Source of the DNA: Treponema sp.
GTDB lineage: Bacteria > Spirochaetota > Spirochaetia > Treponematales > Breznakiellaceae
Length of the DNA: 7,984 nucleotides
Assembly (NCBI GenBank): GCA_031257715.1
Contig: JAIROE010000159.1
Coordinates: forward strand, 1-7,984
Direction of reading: 5' to 3'
The position numbers and the translations under genes were made by a program. Below, piece after piece: positions 6,668 to 7,984 of the stretch. Position 1 is the stretch's first letter. Every line of letters begins with the position of its first letter. Below the pieces are notes generated by a model that was given only the letters and a program-made list of their open reading frames with translations, made no database searches and was not told the origin of the DNA.

Positions 6668-7292
6668 GGTCTACAGTATAACAAAAATCCCCAAATACCA
6701 GCAAGCCCTTTTCGGTCAGCAGGCCGTCCACGCGCTGGTCCCCTTCCCCGGCGGGAACAGAGCCGGCAAGCTGGCATTCCATGCAAAGTCCCACGGCGCA
6801 GATCCCGCGCCCTTCGCCGTCCGCGGATCCGCGCCCGGCCCGGCCCGGCCCGGCAAGAAAGCGGTCGTAATAGCCCCCGCCCCGTCCAAGCCTCCTTCCT
6901 TCACGGTCAAAAGCAAGGCCGGGAACCAGCATGAGGGCCGCCGGGGGAAAGGGCGCCTGGAGAGTGAACGCCGCCGGGAAGGCGGGTTCCCGCACACCGA
7001 AGGGACCCTTCCGCCAGGGGCCGGCGGGGGAGGACAGGCGGCAAAAGAGGAGATCCTTCCCTTCAATGCGGGGAACGAGGATCTCCTTCTTTGCCCGAAA
7101 GGCCGCTTCAAGGAGAGGCCCGGTGTCTATTTCATCTTTCATGGAAAGGAAAAGGAAGAGGGTGTCAAAACGGAGCCACACGGGGGAATCACGGAGCAGC
7201 TTCGCGGCTTTGCCGCCCGCAGAACGGAACTCTTCGGCAGGAACGGCCGCAAGGCGGCTTTTCATGCGCCGTCTCAGGCTGTCTTTGTCCAC
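6642..7292 (-). CDS. 5-formyltetrahydrofolate cyclo-ligase (MTHFS, YgfA family)
   Basis: This 216-residue cytoplasmic enzyme converts 5-formyltetrahydrofolate to 5,10-methenyltetrahydrofolate with ATP, returning a storage or inhibitory folate to the one-carbon pool. Family motifs are in order: a basic N-terminal helix with L-R-R-R-M (6-10), FLFLSMKDEIDT (46-57), KGPFGVREP (95-103), LVPGLAFD (122-129), the nucleotide/phosphate-binding RLGRGGGYYDRF (134-145), and VDGLLTEKG at 188-196. The start is GTG at 7290-7292. It has no clear Shine-Dalgarno, but it keeps the family N-terminal helix that the ATG at 7263-7265 would cut. It follows the DRTGG gene by 20 bases and overlaps the next gene by 26. 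The segment is very GC-rich, and residues 147-153 are encoded by a CCCGG x4 tract that inserts a Gly/Arg/Pro loop just after the catalytic motif. Confidence 0.94.
   Translation of the reverse strand: MDKDSLRRRMKSRLAAVPAEEFRSAGGKAAKLLRDSPVWLRFDTLFLFLSMKDEIDTGPLLEAAFRAKKEILVPRIEGKDLLFCRLSSPAGPWRKGPFGVREPAFPAAFTLQAPFPPAALMLVPGLAFDREGRRLGRGGGYYDRFLAGPGRAGRGSADGEGRGICAVGLCMECQLAGSVPAGEGDQRVDGLLTEKGLLVFGDFCYTVDHGTNQERA
6675..6704 (-). promoter_or_regulatory. Candidate extended -10 promoter, predicted leaderless start
   Basis: On the minus strand TATACT (6675-6680, five of six to TATAAT) is preceded by TG plus one base, forming an extended -10. A weak -35, TTGCTG (6699-6704), lies 18 bases upstream. 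Only 7 bases separate the -10 from the ATG at 6667, so transcription would begin at or within a base of the start codon. The same TGTTAT-x-CT arrangement occurs in the promoter proposed at 7715-7744. It lies inside the end of the cyclo-ligase gene. Confidence 0.5.
6834..6853 (+). repeat. Pentanucleotide tandem repeat CCCGG x4 inside the cyclo-ligase gene
   Basis: Four perfect tandem copies of CCCGG span 20 bases. On the coding (minus) strand they specify residues 147-153 (Ala, Gly, Pro, Arg), just after the G-G-G-Y-Y-D motif. The unit length is not a multiple of three, so gain or loss of one copy would shift the frame and remove the last third of the enzyme. Confidence 0.9.
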
Positions 7293-7312
7293 AGGACGGT
7301 ACAGGGGCCGGG

Positions 7313-7669
7313 CTAGATGCGCCGCGTGCCCCCGCCTTTAAGGCCCGCCTCGTAGAGGCGGCCGCAGGAAAGAAACATGGGAAGCTTCGTGCCCGCGAGG
7401 ATAATATCGGCCTCTTCCGCCATGTCTATCATGTCCCGGCTGGGGGTCTTTCCCCTGACAAAGATGATGCAGTGTATGTCAAGCAGTTCCGCCGTCCGTA
7501 TGACCTGGGGATTGACCAGTCCCGTCAAAAGAAGCACGCGGTCCTTGACAAAAGCCATCACGTCACTCATAAGATCGGCGCCGCAGGCGGAAATCACCTC
7601 CAGCCCTGCCTTGTCTTCCCCGGAAAAAAACTGCCCGTCCAGCAATTTGACCGCTTCCCCTACAATCAT
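7313..7669 (-). CDS. Stand-alone DRTGG-domain protein
   Basis: This 118-residue soluble protein matches the small DRTGG-domain family, whose members are usually about 110-120 residues. Recognisable features are the N-terminal V-x-x-A-V-K-L-L-D-G-Q (3-13), the S-A-C-G-A-D-L-M-S-D-V segment (27-37), V-K-D-x-V-L-L-L-T-G-L-V-N-P-Q-V-I-R-T-A (41-60), and C-I-I-F-V-R-G-K-T-P (67-76). The domain is also found within phosphotransacetylases and next to CBS domains and is thought to bind a ligand, possibly a nucleotide. Stand-alone copies often neighbour redox or hydrogenase genes in anaerobes, but no such genes are visible here. The start is ATG 7667-7669 after a G-rich stretch with tight spacing; an ATG a few bases upstream is out of frame and closes at once. 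It is first in the minus-strand cluster, 20 bases before the cyclo-ligase gene. A regulatory role is an inference from the family. Confidence 0.87.
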   Translation of the reverse strand: MIVGEAVKLLDGQFFSGEDKAGLEVISACGADLMSDVMAFVKDRVLLLTGLVNPQVIRTAELLDIHCIIFVRGKTPSRDMIDMAEEADIILAGTKLPMFLSCGRLYEAGLKGGGTRRI

Positions 7670-7714
7670 ACATCCCCCATTCTTCGGCTTTTTTCAGACC
7701 CCGTAACTGTTTTA

Positions 7715-7744
7715 AGGATAACACAAAAGCCGGCTGAACGTCAA
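7715..7744 (-). promoter_or_regulatory. Candidate sigma70-type promoter of the DRTGG-cyclo-ligase cluster
   Basis: On the minus strand TTGACG (7739-7744, five of six to TTGACA) is followed after 18 bases by TATCCT (7715-7720, four of six), itself preceded by an extended -10 TG. Transcription would start near 7708, leaving an untranslated leader of about 39 bases before the ATG at 7669. It faces away from the plus-strand remnant at 7829. Confidence 0.55.
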
Positions 7745-7756
7745 ATGGGCAATGTG

Positions 7757-7777
7757 CCAAACGGCATAGCCGTTTGG
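7757..7777. repeat. Perfect inverted repeat, 9-base arms and 3-base loop
   Basis: CCAAACGGC (7757-7765), ATA, GCCGTTTGG (7769-7777) is a perfect hairpin, extendable by one G-C pair at 7756/7778. It lies between the two divergent transcription units, 13 bases upstream of the minus-strand -35. No T-run follows on either strand, so a terminator is unlikely. An operator, or a dispersed palindromic repeat linked to the flanking gene family, is more plausible. Confidence 0.75.
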
Positions 7778-7828
7778 CCCCGTTCGGGCATACCAATACA
7801 TTGTCCGGAAATCGGGGAGGAATCTGAA

Positions 7829-7984
7829 ATGACAGGTTATCAGGATTGGCTGCCCGGCACACGGTACGGGCAGAGGGGAATGGCAAGAACGGCCCGGGGT
7901 GTCTACCCGCCCGGCGGGGCGGCGGCGGAAACGGCCACAGAGAAGAAGCGGGCCCGTGGGGGCCGATGTTTTTTGCGGTTATTC
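7829..7984 (+). pseudogene. Probable internally deleted, frameshifted copy of the GPWGP-tail family (3' cut by window)
   Basis: A strong ribosome-binding site GGGGAGG (7814-7820) is followed after 8 bases by ATG and the peptide MTGYQDWLPGTRYGQRGMA. From memory this resembles the N-terminus of the multicopy treponemal family whose C-terminus ends in the G-P-W-G-P tail. By about codon 40 the same stretch encodes that tail, but in another frame: E-E-A-G-P-W-G-P-M-F-F-A-V-I runs from 7942 in the frame shifted by two bases (equivalently minus one) from the ATG. The ATG frame stays open to the window edge but turns into Arg/Gly-rich sequence without family character. An intact member should have far more sequence between the two ends. 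I infer a large internal deletion plus a small indel near 7942-7950. A short functional leader ORF is the alternative. The stop codon is beyond the window. Confidence 0.6.
7951..7984 (+). repeat. Right copy of the 34-base imperfect direct repeat
   Basis: This is the partner of 30-63, with 30 of 34 bases identical and the same orientation. The differences fall at codon third positions except one G/A giving V versus M. It encodes the tail of the remnant gene and is cut by the window end, so its full extent is unknown. Confidence 0.85.

Noticed and set aside
6474..7316. Long plus-strand open frame of 280 codons opposite the folate cluster
   Set aside because: It is antisense to two well-supported genes with clear family motifs. 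High GC makes stop codons rare on the opposite strand, and its translation is low-complexity Arg/Gly/Pro/Ser without family features.
7563..7886. Minus-strand open frame spanning the intergenic region and the DRTGG gene start
   Set aside because: It runs through the proposed promoter and palindrome and overlaps the DRTGG gene in another frame, with no family resemblance.
1..7984. Insertion sequence or composite transposon bounded by the edge repeats
   Set aside because: The matching edges encode a protein tail with mostly synonymous differences, there is no transposase, and no terminal inverted repeats or target duplications are visible.

Overview
The window looks like bacterial chromosome from a spirochaete, most likely a Treponema of the termite-gut type. 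The evidence is indirect: moderate-to-high GC with strong gene-to-gene variation, a carbohydrate importer operon of the kind these genomes carry in many copies, a 195-residue helical protein with no family I can name, and two pieces of a protein family ending in a GPWGP-x-FFAVIP tail that I associate from memory with termite-gut treponemes. The genus is an inference. No tRNA, rRNA, CRISPR array, transposase or integrase is visible.

Left half (1-6070, plus strand). The last 22 codons of an unrelated gene end at 68. Then comes a five-gene sugar operon: a lipoprotein solute-binding protein (197-1474), two MalF/MalG-type permeases (1607-2506 and 2508-3368), a small DUF624/YesL-like membrane protein (about 3365-4057) and a cytoplasmic GH31 alpha-glycosidase (4073-6070). 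The last four genes are tightly packed, with a 1-base gap, a stop/start overlap and a 15-base gap. A strong hairpin lies in the 132-base gap after the binding-protein gene, where differential mRNA stability is commonly set. The logic is capture of an oligosaccharide outside the membrane, import by ABC transport, and removal of an alpha-linked xylosyl or glucosyl residue in the cytoplasm. No transporter ATPase or regulator is encoded here, so a shared MsmK/MalK-type ATPase elsewhere is expected.

Right half (6080-7669, minus strand). A three-gene cluster converges on the GH31 gene with only 9 bases between the stop codons. In transcription order it holds a stand-alone DRTGG-domain protein, a 5-formyltetrahydrofolate cyclo-ligase with a GTG start, and the helical hypothetical protein overlapping the cyclo-ligase by 26 bases. 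A sigma70-like promoter can be read ahead of the first gene. A second, internal extended -10 promoter sits only 7 bases before the ATG of the last gene and predicts a leaderless transcript.

Right edge (7670-7984). A perfect 9+3+9 inverted repeat is followed by a good ribosome-binding site and the first 20 or so codons of a protein that appears to belong to the same family as the gene cut off at the left edge. That reading frame soon runs into a C-terminal tail in a different frame, so it looks like an internally deleted, frameshifted remnant. Related gene ends therefore bracket the whole 7.9-kb segment in the same orientation. This is the most unusual feature of the window.
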